From NCBI GenBank assembly GCA_010092695.1, contig JAADJJ010000001.1:4464001-4528000 (forward strand): 64,000 nt of DNA, given 5' to 3'. Positions 21,701 to 25,485 of the stretch are shown one piece after another. The notes under the pieces are model-generated. The model was not told the origin of the DNA and searched no databases. It saw only the letters and a list, made by a program, of their open reading frames with translations. The position numbers and the translations under genes are program-made. The DNA comes from Enterobacteriaceae bacterium 4M9. GTDB taxonomy: Bacteria > Pseudomonadota > Gammaproteobacteria > Enterobacterales > Enterobacteriaceae. Within the stretch, counting starts at the first letter, position 1. Every line of letters starts with the position of its first letter.

Positions 21701-21804
21701 CCAGGTTTTACAGCGACTTTTTTGGCGCTGTTTTTACCTGGTGTAAAACTTTCACTTTTGCCATCCATGGTCCTTGTGACGAGGATGATGCTCTTCCCGT
21801 TCAT
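3796..21804 (-). CDS. Giant BapA-like T1SS adhesin with about 47 Ig-like domains (6,002 aa)
   Basis: Cell-surface biofilm-type adhesin. The start at 21804 (MNGKSIIL) is chosen over one 12 codons upstream because AGGAG lies 5 nt before it. Residues 1-145 form a BapA-like prefix domain, followed by a Gly-rich hydrophobic segment (149-169) that could anchor or stall the protein during export. About 47 Ig-like domains of roughly 95-110 residues follow, to about residue 5100, most with TDDxxPxLSG, the strand IYDNGxxIGS and NGxWxWTP signatures. The first six share a 103-residue PEGSTTPP-type unit; domains 8-42 make seven five-domain super-repeats. Six DxDxDG-type calcium loops (residues 5221-5610) form an FG-GAP/VCBS propeller. 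An RTX-like stretch (GGNGDDKF from 5843) and a type I secretion C-terminal domain end the protein. I saw no LapG-type di-alanine site near the N terminus. It is by far the longest gene of the window and is intact. Confidence 0.95.
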   Translation of the reverse strand: MNGKSIILVTRTMDGKSESFTPGKNSAKKVAVKPGALYLLKNAADNFAPENITLKRVGKDLQIFNEGDDQPCLVLTDYFAEVEGGERAPVLLGMAEDGQIYQYIPLSGEGYETGYLMADGQMSPVALGGQPMGAGEAFFAAQESDDNLWPIFLGLFALAGAVGGGIAIAHHNRDKNDSREPQDTTPPTSQGIGGALDNTGSKTGPLNSGDTTDEIRPQLSGKGEPGSTITIYDNGTKIGETKVDGNGNWLWTPDKPLGEGKHELTTTETDKAGNVSDPSKGFEIIVDTTAPEGSTTPPTTTDNVGDKKGPLTDGDYTDDTRPELSGKGEPGNTIDIWDNGKIIGSTTVDKDGNWKWQPEEPLTEGDHKLSTTETDGAGNTSKPSPDINIVVDTTPPTGSTTPPTTTDDVGNKTGPLTSGEATDDAKPELSGKGEPGNTIDIWDNGEKIGSTTVDKDGNWKWEPEKPLPDGEHNLSTTETDKAGNTSEPSPGIDIVVDTTPPTGSTTPPITTDDVGDKTGPLKNGEATDDTKPELSGKGDPGNTIDIWDNGEKIGSTTVDKDGNWKWEPETPLTEGEHKLSTTETDPAGNTSKPSPDITIVVDTTAPEGSTTPPTAIDDVGNKTGPLTDGGYTDDTQPELSGKGEPGNTIDIWDNGEKIGSTVVDENGNWTWEPETPLTEGEHKLSTTETDEAGNTSKPSPDLTINVDTTPPVTPSTPGATDNVGEKTGPITDGEATDDAQPELNGKGEPGNVVDIWDNGEKIGSTVVDENGNWTWQPEAPLPDGEHNISTTETDPAGNTSEPSPGINIVVDTTPPDAGSLAITGVNDTVGEITGNIANGGKTDDSRPTLSGTGTAGDTIVLYTTDASGKHEIGRATVDANGNWSIQPQSPLLAGENVFSAKEIDPAGNSITSGDYSVTLYVVGPDVPSIGAIVDNAGPETGPLQKGDVTDDNSPTVTGSAGAGDTVRIYDNGKLIGSTTADKDGNWSFTPGTALADGEHNITVTATDSVGQTSDHSGEFGFNIDTQAPETVKDLVAIDNEGDVQGPIENGSTTDDTTPTLGGTAEPGSTVNIYDDGKKIGEAQVDDNGSWSWTPDEALEDGSHSITVTVTDPAGNESGHSDELVINVDTTDPTAQITNLVDSVGDVVGNITPNGVTDDTKPQINGIAKANSIVKIYDGETLLGSTTSDADGKWSFKPETALSEGNHSLTVTATDPAGNTSQQSGAFVFEVDITSPTMPTIDGAIDDVGSVRDALANGGMTDDSTPTLHGSAEAGSIVTLYDGAAVLGSVKAGADGKWTFTPTTPLSEGEHRFTVTATDDAGNVSDKSAEFVLSTDYSAPDASKLAITGFADDVGEVQGNIISGGSTDDTMPVISGTGTAGDTITLYTTVNGVKTLLGSTTVGADGTWKLALTESNALAGGVNQISAVETDQVGNSTSPTPPYVVTVYTAGDGPSTPSINTVFDDAGTVTGPLQKGSVTDDNTPTLKGNGEAGSTIRIYDNGTLIGSTTVASDGSWTFTPGKALADGSHAFTADAVNKVGQVSEKSGEWAISVDTAAPNPVDDLKIIDNVGDIQGEIKNGDTTDDSTPSISGTAEPGSTVNIYDGNEVIGTATVDENGNWSWTPDESLGEGDHNLSVSVTDEAGNESGRTPGVNITVDTSEVTIAITNVVDDIGTVTGNIARDGVTDDTQPTINGTGKAGSLVKVYDGSTLLGSTTVDASGKWSFTPETALSEGAHNLHANATDLAGNVSDDVSFGFTIDTTAPTLPTIDNAHDDVGSIQGSVAHNGVTDDPTPTLSGSAEAGSIVTIYDGATKLGSVKAGADGKWTFTPTTNLTEGSHSFTVTATDSAGNVSGKSNEFTLTTDYTLPDTSKLAITGFEDNVGEVQGNILNGGSTDDTTPVITGTGTAGDTITVYTTVNGVKTLLGSTLVEANGTWKLALTESNALSGGVNQITAVESDPAGNSTSPTPAYVVTVYTSGDGPSTPSINTVYDDAGTVTGQLQKGSVTDDNTPTLKGNGEAGSTVRIYDNGKLIGSTTVDSDGSWTFTPSTALKDGTHAFTADSVNKVGQVSEKSGEWAISIDTQAPDAIGDLIITDNVGDVQGELKNGDTTDDSTPTISGTAEPGSTVNIYDGERVIDQVEVGENGEWSWTPDEALSDGKHNLSASVTDEAGNESARTPGINITIDTSDVTIAITSVVDDVGSVTGNIARDGVTDDTTPTINGTGKEGSIVKIYDGSTLLGSTTVDASGKWSFTPSTALGEGKHTLTANATDLAGNVSDDVSFGFTIDTIAPTLPTIDGAQDDVGSIQGSVAHNGVTDDPTPTLSGSAEAGSIVTIYDGATKLGSVKAGADGKWTFTPTTNLTEGSHSFTVTATDSAGNVSGKSNEFTLTTDYSAPDASKLAITGFEDNVGEVQGNVANGGSTDDTTPVITGTGTAGDTITVYTTLNGTKILLGSTTVGADGSWKLAITDSNALAAGTHTLTAVESDPAGNSTSPTPGYTVTVVTGVPDAPSINTVVDDAGSVTGTLQKGAVTDDSTPTLKGSAGAGTVVRIYDNGKVIGSTTADKDGNWTFTPSTALKDGSHVFTADVVTSVGQSSEKSGEWNLSIDTAAPNPVDDLKIIDNVGDIQGEIKNGDTTDDSTPSISGTAEPGSTVNIYDGNEVIGTATVDENGNWSWTPDESLGEGDHNLSVSVTDEAGNESGRTPGVNITVDTSEVTIAITNVVDDIGTVTGNIARDGVTDDTMPTINGTGKAGSIVKIYDGSTLLGSTTVDKNGSWSFTPSTALGEGKHTLTANATDLAGNVSDDVSFGFIIDTIAPTVPTIDGAQDDVGSIQGSVAHNGVTDDPTPTLNGSAEAGSIVTIYDGATKLGSVKAGADGKWAFTPTSTLGEGTHNFTVTATDSAGNVSGKSNEFTLTTDYSAPDASKLAITGFEDNVGEVQGNVANGGSTDDTTPVISGTGTAGDTITVYTTLNGTKILLGTTTVGADGTWKLAITDSNALAAGQHALTAVETDPAGNSTSPTPSYTVNVVGDVPAAPSINTVLDDAGTVTGTLQKGSVTDDSTPTLNGSAGAGMTIRIYDNGALIGSTTADSNGNWTFTPGTALKDGKHAFTADAVDSVGQVSNKSGEWSISVDTTAPNPVGDLKVTDNEGEVQGELKDGDTTDDSTPTFEGTAEPGSTVNIYDGNDKIGTATVDENGNWSWTPNESLGEGDHNLSVSVTDEAGNESGRTPGINITVDTSGVTIAITNVVDDIGTVTGNIARDGVTDDTMPTINGTGKAGSIVKIYDGETLLGSTTVDAGGKWSFTPTTALSEGKHTLTANATDLAGNVSDDVNFGFTIDTIAPTVPTIDGAHDDVGSIQGNVAHNGVTDDPTPTLSGSAEAGSIVTIYDGATKLGSVKAGADGKWAFTPTSTLGEGTHNFTVTATDSAGNVSGKSNEFTLTTDYSAPDVSKLSITGFADDVGEVTGNVQNGGSTDDTMPVISGTGTEGDTITVSTTINGTTIVLGSTTVGADGKWTLQIDADHALSSGTHALTAVETDPAGNSTKPSASYTVTVVADVPAAPSINTVVDDYGSVTGQLQKGAVTDDSTPTLKGSAGAGMTIRIYDNGVLIGSTAADSNGNWTFTPGTALKDGSHSFTADAVDSVGQVSDKSGDWAISIDTQAPDAIKDLTLTDDVGAVTGVIKNGDTTDDATPTFSGSAEPGSTVNIYDGNNKIGSVTVGEDGKWSWTPETELADGDHSLSASVTDEAGNESARTPSVDIKVDTADVNISISYLVDDVGSVTGNLATGSVTDDVQPEIVGKGKAGSIVKIYDGNVLLGSTTVGADGTWRFTSESDLSEGAHTIKARATDGAGNVSEDAVFTITIDTKAPSVPTIDGAHDDVGSLQGNVASGGVTDDPTPTLSGTAEAGSLVSIYDGTTKVGSVKADASGNWSWTPTTTLAEGSHNFTVTATDAAGNVSGKSNEYNLTTDYTAPDASKLAITGFEDDVGVVTGNIASGSSTDDTMPVITGTGTAGDTITVYSTLNGNKVVLGTATVGADGKWSLAVDADHALATGTHALTAVETDPAGNSTNPSAIYTVTVVGDVPAAPSINTVVDDYGTVTGELQKGAVTDDSTPTLKGSAGAGMTIRIYDNGVEIGSTTADNNGNWAFTPSTKLPDGSHAFSADAVNTVGQVSEKSGEWSISIDTAAPSAIADMVITDNVGEVTGPIASGDTTDDNTPTLSGSAEANSIVTIYDGSTKIGSTTADSNGKWSWTPETILADGKHSLSVSAKDAAGNESDRTAVVDFTVDTANVTISITSVVDDIGSVTGNIAANGVTDDTMPTINGSGKAGSTVKVYDGDTLLGSTTVTAGGTWSFTPTTALKDGAHTIKVNATDAAGKTSEDVNFSFTVDTEAPTLPTIDNVEDDVGSIQGPLANNGVTDDPTPTLSGKAEAGSLVTVYDGEKAIGSVKADSNGNWNWTTPTLSAGEHKFTVTATDSAGNVSGKSDEFVLTTDYTAPDGSKLAITGFEDSEGAVTGNIVSGGSSDDKQPVISGTGTAGDTITLYTTINGVKTLLGTTTVDANGTWKLALDSSNALSEGLNSLSAVESDPAGNATSPSPAYVVTIVPTSFAAPTIDNVDDNAGKVTGTVTNGASTDDTTPTLSGSAEANSTIIIYNGTTKLGQTTSDSNGKWSWTVTPALEEGDYSFNAKAQSSAGVISDASNTWNVTIDTTAPNPVADLTITDNVGDYTGPLFNGDTTDDSTPTLSGTAEAGSTVTIYNGQNILDIVTVKEDGSWNWTPNTALKDATYAFAVTVTDAAGNTSASTPVANITVDTLAPQVTLAINGYQDNTGTNTGLMTNNNGTTDEVNPILTGSWTGDLQSSEVVRIYQDGVLLGVATVDRNNHTWTYAVKGLENTHKYSFTATAVDAAGNETAVSPEFSLTIDLDAPTQTVTIVSYTDDVGAETGDFGSNTTTDDRNPELNGKVSGVPLEEGEVVRIYDATTNTLLGTATVDASTSTWTFKLPALEDDKTYTFKAVVADEAGNEGPVSNDFTVSVDLTVVVNAQTTEDTTPIISGSTGFEIGEGEYVVVEVNGKTYSSKDGSVVVDPRNNTWYVQLPDADALKVGTYDVRATLHSANGAAITSDDTLNELVVASSPKVTVGTGASDSNQKATAVTIGEDGVWRIHSNQAMLDASGTSSSTLGDFTVTQLYSNTNSTSNPGYTGSGYSGTSYVQNATFIDYNRDGYMDLFAVDSEYNDGQQMFYYNGSTYKGYQVGGPTNSPQSGDFAGDWNTADSANTWSWYGGIVAIDKDGDGYVDLVYGDQTPNDSGIRGGYGSQIVLNHDGTVVGMDKDGTFATDYATDASHRPIGLDQSQPDMELSGVDINNDGIVDFVMHSQNIVADGSRVDKDGATNSSAAISTNQARLVVVTGTNNGTWNVTQVVDNVFQRGNDSDPNIGNGVAMTWADYNGDGYMDLFLGRGSASNTQASGAANSAGEYASRIYFNDGTGKLVMDDPNNDGIGNPTASGMYTFNDNIAGGASLAVDWNGDGKMDVIEMPGMYSTSGGVSAAATKGAVNLYTNTTTGSAVSFDTTNLLTQVGMQTIGSGTTGGTQVTGGLAIDIDWDGDRDLLIFTNTGNTTYIENTNKVDYGTSIHLRIVDAEGINTLYGNTVQLIDESTGKVVSTQSINPQSGNQTNDSSAIVDFYGLDATKTYSAVILRSANKVSADVGGVATVGSNTIEIVNKAWSGLKAEEANHAYVLTTESETNVANASSSGGTNSTGIVGTGYNDTFFATLGNDLYNGGGGTTTISGVKSWSNTGGLDIVDYKLAGSTALTIDLNNKGMQSTGFGSAQFVNIEGIAGGNGDDKFTGNAADNQFEGRGGNDTFILQIGDVAGGQDTLMYKVLAATNNGGNGQDTVQGFHVGTIEATKNADIIDISELLVGYQADADGAAHYINGKATMDAGETISKFLQITHSGSDTILSIDRDGTGSAYGMTALVTLKDTNVDLETLLANHQITLS
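4975..6144 (-). other. FG-GAP/VCBS calcium-loop propeller region of the adhesin
   Basis: Six loops of the form DxNxDGxxD (DYNRDGYMD, DKDGDGYVD, DINNDGIVD, DYNGDGYMD, DWNGDGKMD, DIDWDGDRD) begin at residues 5221, 5291, 5365, 5448, 5526 and 5602. Their 70-83-residue spacing is that of integrin-alpha-like beta-propeller blades. It separates the Ig stalk from the RTX/secretion tail, so it would be the surface-distal head, since the C terminus of T1SS proteins leaves the cell first. Confidence 0.8.
7950..19030 (-). repeat. Seven tandem copies of a five-Ig-domain super-repeat in the adhesin gene
   Basis: Domains recur in the fixed order A (QKGxVTDD), B (NGDTTDDSTP), C (GNIARDGVTDD), D (SIQGxVAHNGVTDDPTP), E (NGGSTDDTxPVI with TAGDTITVYTT). 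The A-type anchor TGCA in CTTT(C/T)TGCAG falls at 18974, 17387, 15803, 14225, 12647, 11069 and 9491. Spacings are 1587, 1584, then 1578 nt four times (526 codons). A partial, diverged eighth copy (A', B') follows at lower coordinates. The even length of the inner copies points to duplication in whole units. Confidence 0.9.
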
Positions 21805-22159
21805 ATAATCTCCTGAATCTAAGATTGTCGAGCTAAGCACTGGAGCGAGTTCGCCCCAGCCTTCAAGTCCAACCTTAAATATTCTATTTTCCCAAGGGTT
21901 TTAAAGATATCAGCCAGAAATTAGCACCCAGGCATCCACTGAGAATAACCAGGCAAAACTCGCCAGTAACCGACTGATAGATAACGATATCGGCAACACT
22001 CCTTCGTTAAATAACCGACATCAGAATCATCCATTTTAAGAATTACTTAAGACTAAGCATAAAACTATCCCGCATCGTATAAACAATGACATTTAACAAC
22101 GCAGTTAATGAGGAAGAATATTCCCCAGGAATTATGCAGAAAGTAAAAACAGTCTGAAA
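21805..22159. promoter_or_regulatory. Upstream region of the adhesin gene
   Basis: A 355-nt AT-rich non-coding stretch between the LuxR-type regulator stop and the adhesin start. It carries the motif ATTCCCCAGGAA (22120-22131), an RcsAB-like box (22113-22126) and TTAAGAATTACTTAAG-type palindromic sequence (near 22038-22053). No clear terminator follows the regulator gene, so regulator-adhesin co-transcription is possible. No gene was seen. Confidence 0.5.
22113..22126. promoter_or_regulatory. Candidate RcsAB-like box upstream of the adhesin
   Basis: GAAGAATATTCCCC matches the RcsAB consensus TAAGAATATTCCTA at 11 of 14 positions. It lies about 310 nt before the adhesin start. Binding is not shown; Rcs control of surface structures is established for enterobacteria in general. 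Confidence 0.3.
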
Positions 22160-22756
22160 TTAGTTCGCCTTAAGCTGCCAACCCTTCATTCCTAATTTTC
22201 TTAGAATATTGGACTTATGCGCACTAATGGTTTTCTCACTGCGAGAAAGTCGCAAAGAAATAGATTTGTTAGTCTCGCCGGCAAGGCAAAACTGGAGGAT
22301 TTCTCGTTCACGGCGGGTCAGCCCCGCTTTTTCATACATGTCTTCACTCAGGCCACCACAGGCAAGCCCGTTATAATCAAAGACATTCCACGAATAGCAA
22401 TATCCGCCATCAGCAATCACACTAATAGCCTTGATAAGAAAATCGGCATTGCCATTGCGGTTAACCATGCCGCGCAGCCCAGGCATTTCATTATGCAGGC
22501 GTCTTAGCTGGCTTTTATCCACGGCCAGCGCCATGACAGGGGCATCGACCGAGGAGAGTTCACCGATCAAGGTATCGAGGAAAGGCTCGATCGCTTCGCA
22601 ATCGAGAATAACGATATCATACTTATTTTTAAGTAAATCTGACTGCCCATCCTGGATGTTCGCAAGGGTCAGCTGGTCAGCAGGAAAGCACATTTCCAGC
22701 ATGTAGAAGATACCGTTGCTGCTTAAATTACCCACACCCATATATAACATTTTCAT
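22160..22756 (-). CDS. LuxR-type (GerE HTH) regulator with atypical receiver domain
   Basis: A 198-residue transcription factor upstream of the adhesin on the same strand and the likely local regulator of it. The N-terminal half (1-120) has a receiver-like pattern: DIVILD places an Asp (52) at the end of strand 3. The acidic pair normally found after strand 1 is missing, and no MP follows Asp52, so phosphorylation is doubtful. The C-terminal HTH (about 143-195) shows LTRREREILQFCLAG, SISLRLSRSEKTISAHKSNI and RKLGMK, as in CsgD/RcsB/FimZ-type proteins. AGGAGG lies 7 nt before the ATG. The gene starts 575 nt from the ecotin remnant; its upstream region contains a large inverted repeat. Confidence 0.85.
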   Translation of the reverse strand: MKMLYMGVGNLSSNGIFYMLEMCFPADQLTLANIQDGQSDLLKNKYDIVILDCEAIEPFLDTLIGELSSVDAPVMALAVDKSQLRRLHNEMPGLRGMVNRNGNADFLIKAISVIADGGYCYSWNVFDYNGLACGGLSEDMYEKAGLTRREREILQFCLAGETNKSISLRLSRSEKTISAHKSNILRKLGMKGWQLKAN

Positions 22757-23331
22757 ATCCGCCTCCTTGCGAAATGGGTAAAACCAGATTTTTCAAGTAG
22801 ATAAAGGATTTGCTAACCCTGACCCCAGATCTCTCCTGGGAATCAGCCCTGTTAGGCAAGAAATATCCTAAAACCCTGTGTGACTAAGAAGACCATCTTA
22901 TAAAAACAATGTCAACACAGGGTTACTTAGGAGACGCGAGATTAACAAGAAATAATCTTAGAAATTACGATAAAAATTAATAGCAAATAGTCACTTCGTG
23001 GTGAAAAACCCCATTTATCAGTTAATGCGGAAATGCGTTTTTAACGTTAATGACTTATTTTCTCCTAAGAAAACACCAGGAAAAACCCAGTCAATCACAG
23101 TAAGAAATACTCAGCCCCCGTTCGTCAAACCATGAACATTCTGTGGCCGTTAAGGATTCATTTATGGCACTTTTCACCCCCAAACTGGCATCATCGCGAA
23201 TAACGTCACGCCAGCACAGCGCGCTGAAAAAACGTGCAAAAAGTAGATAAGACTGAGAACGTGTTGCCATAAAAATTCAAATATGAATTAATAACAAATT
23301 AACAGAATTTTTAACCAATAAAGGGTGTGAA
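22757..23331. promoter_or_regulatory. Divergent intergenic region between luxR-type gene and ecotin remnant
   Basis: 575 nt, AT-rich. It holds the motif TCCTGGGAAT (22834-22843, reverse complement of ATTCCCAGGA) and a long inverted repeat: TCCTAA plus AACCCTGTGT (22866-22881) facing ACACAGGGTT plus TTAGGA (22915-22932). A 28-codon open frame with a plausible Shine-Dalgarno (aagga) lies at 23164-23250 on the plus strand (MALFTPKLASS start, basic end); I cannot tell whether it is expressed. Confidence 0.4.
22866..22932. repeat. Long interrupted inverted repeat upstream of the LuxR-type gene
   Basis: Arms AACCCTGTGT (22872-22881) and ACACAGGGTT (22915-22924) are exact complements, 33 nt apart. 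Outer TCCTAA/TTAGGA extend the pairing after a small bulge. It may be a paired operator or a stem-loop in the leader, about 110-175 nt upstream of the regulator start. Confidence 0.6.
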
Positions 23332-23840
23332 ATGAAGAATAAAGCATTGATGATGGCAGGTCTTGTGGCACTACTGGCGGGCACTGCCCAGGCCGCAGGT
23401 TCTGAGCAGAAAGTACTAAGCCAACAACCGCTGGAAAAGGTTGCGCCGTATCCGGCTGCGGAAAAAGGCATGACACGCCAGGTCATCTGGCTGCCGGAGC
23501 AGAAAAATGAAGAAAACTACAAAGTAGAACTGCTGATCGGCCAGGAGCGGGAAACGGATTGTAACCGCCAGTCGCTGGGCGCAAAACTTGAAACCAAAAC
23601 GCTGGAAGGCTGGGGATACGACTATCTGGTGGTTGATAAAGTGTCAGGCCCGGTATCAACGATGATGGCCTGCCGGACAACACGCGTGAACTGACCTTCG
23701 TCACGGCAAACCTGGGCGACAGCGCCATGCAGCGCTATAACAGCCGCCTGCCGCTGGTTGTCTACGTCCCGCAGGGTACGGAAGTGCGCTATCGCCTGTG
23801 GAAAGCCGATGACGCAGTGCAAAAAGCGCAGCAGAAATAA
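23332..23840 (+). pseudogene. eco: Ecotin (periplasmic serine-protease inhibitor), frameshifted
   Basis: Ecotin blocks trypsin-fold serine proteases in the periplasm. The 5' frame (23332-23694) encodes a signal peptide (MKNKALMMAGLVALLAGTAQA) and ecotin sequence: PLEKVAPYPAAEKGMTRQVI, KVELLIGQ, LEGWGYDYLVVDKVSGPVS and the reactive-site TMMAC. Immediately after this Cys (near 23671-23675) one base, apparently a C, is missing. Ecotin continues in another frame (CPDNTRELTFVTANLGDSAM, then NSRLPLVVYVPQG and YRLWKADDAV) to a stop at 23838-23840. The untouched downstream sequence implies a very recent mutation or a sequencing/assembly error. The truncated product (120 aa) would lack the C-terminal dimerisation strand. 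Confidence 0.85.
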
Positions 23841-24093
23841 CACCGCCTGCCAGCCGCTTTCACAAGGTACGGGTAGCAGGTGTATACCATGGTGCCAGGG
23901 CTAATACACAGCACAGGTAATGGCAGGATGCCGTTAAACACCATAGCGCGGCAGTCAGGAAGATTCAGAAAGGGATATTCGAAGGAGGGTAAAGCTGCGT
24001 CATGCCGCCTGGCGTGAAAGACGAGTGGCAATACTCATTGCGGCAGCCGGTTTCATCACGGTTGCCGCAAGCTAAAAAACGGGGGACTCGTGA

Positions 24094-24786
24094 TTAGTTC
24101 GCGAGCGGCAGAACCTCTTTTTTCATTTCGATAACTTTTGGCTCTTCCTGCTTCATCAGCTTACTTTCAACCTGTGCCTGTCCACAGAACACGCCGCCTT
24201 TCTTAATGGATAAATGCGCGTAACGAATATTGCCCTCGATGCGTCCATTCTCATAAACATCAATCGCGCCACAGCTACATTCACCTTTGACCAGGCCGTC
24301 AACAATCAGCTCACGGCAGGAAATGTTGCCGTCAACCTGACCACTGCGCATCACTTTAACGATGCCGTTTTCAGATTCGACATTTCCTACGATAGTACCG
24401 TAGATATAGATCATTCCGCTGCTGCAGATATTACCTTCGAAGCGAACGCCGCTGGCAACCACGGTATTCGTGGATTTCTCTTCGCGTTCCAGATCTTTTA
24501 CCGTTGAAATTTTATTTTTCTCCATATTAAGCTCCTTCTCATTGGGCAGCACATGCTCGGTCAGCTCGGGCATAGCCGCTTTCTTTTCCTGGCTATCAGA
24601 CTTACTTTTTCTGAACATAAACAAAATCCTTTGTTGTTTTATATGAAAAATAAAAGAGATGACTGACAAAATAGCGAAAACAATGCTGACAGAAGTATAT
24701 TTAAGCCAGAAACAAGAAAGTGCGATAACCCAGCATATTAGGCCAGCATTGAGAAACCAGTAAATTTTTGATTTTTTATTCGCCAT
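24094..24786 (-). CDS. Bactofilin-family cytoskeletal protein with N-terminal membrane helices
   Basis: A 230-residue protein. Two hydrophobic helices (about residues 8-27 and 31-48) precede a charged linker and a C-terminal bactofilin beta-helix (about 115-215: VRFEGNICSSGMIYIYGTIVGN, VDGNISCRELIVDG, IEGNIRYAHLSIKKG). Bactofilins polymerise without nucleotide and scaffold envelope or shape factors; Proteus CcmA is the best-known enterobacterial example. Start choice is uncertain. ATG 24786 is used because the helices begin there; ATG 24867 has a better AGGAG at 5 nt but adds a low-complexity, non-coding-looking leader. An internal ATG at 24618 (MFRKSK), preceded by AAGGA, would give a soluble form of about 174 residues. 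It is alone on its strand between ecotin and yjdM. Two clusters of Cys in the beta-helix are unusual. Confidence 0.82.
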   Translation of the reverse strand: MANKKSKIYWFLNAGLICWVIALSCFWLKYTSVSIVFAILSVISFIFHIKQQRILFMFRKSKSDSQEKKAAMPELTEHVLPNEKELNMEKNKISTVKDLEREEKSTNTVVASGVRFEGNICSSGMIYIYGTIVGNVESENGIVKVMRSGQVDGNISCRELIVDGLVKGECSCGAIDVYENGRIEGNIRYAHLSIKKGGVFCGQAQVESKLMKQEEPKVIEMKKEVLPLAN

Positions 24787-25485
24787 TGATATCCACACTC
24801 CTGGTGCCTGACAGGACTCCCTGTTCGCTGTTTTGTCAGCTCTCCCGCCTCTGCCTGGCAGGCTCATGGCCACTCCTGACCATTATCTGAACGCCTGTAG
24901 ACTGCCATATTTTCACTTTCAGGTAAACACGACGACCGCAAAGAACGGGCGACTTTGCCCGCTGTAATATAAACTCGTTCATTGAGTGTTTTAGTTACGG
25001 TTTATCTTTCTACAATTTATTTATCATTCTGAGCCATCAAATTAATTCGCAGGACTAATATTTACAAAATCTGTAACAACGACCTGCGCAATTATTCATC
25101 AAAACCGTGACGCGAAAAAATTCTCTGAGCACAAGGAGAAACCAGAAATTCCACCAGCGGCAATGCCCGTGATGAACGCGCTAATGCATAATTTGCCCTG
25201 ATGCAATACGGCTCGGGTATGGAGAATACGCGTGTTGCTCAACGCTCATACAGCCAGGGTGTATTGCGTTAATAATCCATGCTCACCGGCGCCTTAACGC
25301 GACCGGCTCCCTCGCCACCGTGTCTTACCACAGCGGCACAAACGCCCTGTTGTTGACAAATAAGCGCCGGTAGCCCCGACAACGATGAGGTTTTGCGGTA
25401 TACTTGCCAACAATTAGCGCCTTCAGGCTTATGTCATGCTGAATGGCTTTTTTTGTTACGTTTTAATGATTACCGAGGAATGCTC
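24787..25485. other. Intergenic region between bactofilin gene and yjdM
   Basis: About 700 nt without a convincing gene. The left 300 nt are AT-rich and probably hold the bactofilin promoter. The part at 25150-25340 has coding-like composition but is broken by stops in all frames, so it may be the remains of a lost gene. The yjdM promoter lies at its right end. Confidence 0.4.
25376..25404 (+). promoter_or_regulatory. Candidate sigma-70 promoter of yjdM
   Basis: CCGACA (25376-25381), 17-nt spacer, TATACT (25399-25404). It ends 81 nt before the yjdM ATG. Confidence 0.45.

Noticed and set aside
23164..23250. A 28-codon open frame before ecotin
   Set aside because: A possible Shine-Dalgarno exists, but there is no recognised relative or other support; left as a note in the intergenic entry.
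25150..25340. A curlin-like remnant suggested by a short QYGSGMENTRVAQ reading at 25204
   Set aside because: Only one short, imperfect match to a glutamine-asparagine repeat; stops break every frame around it.
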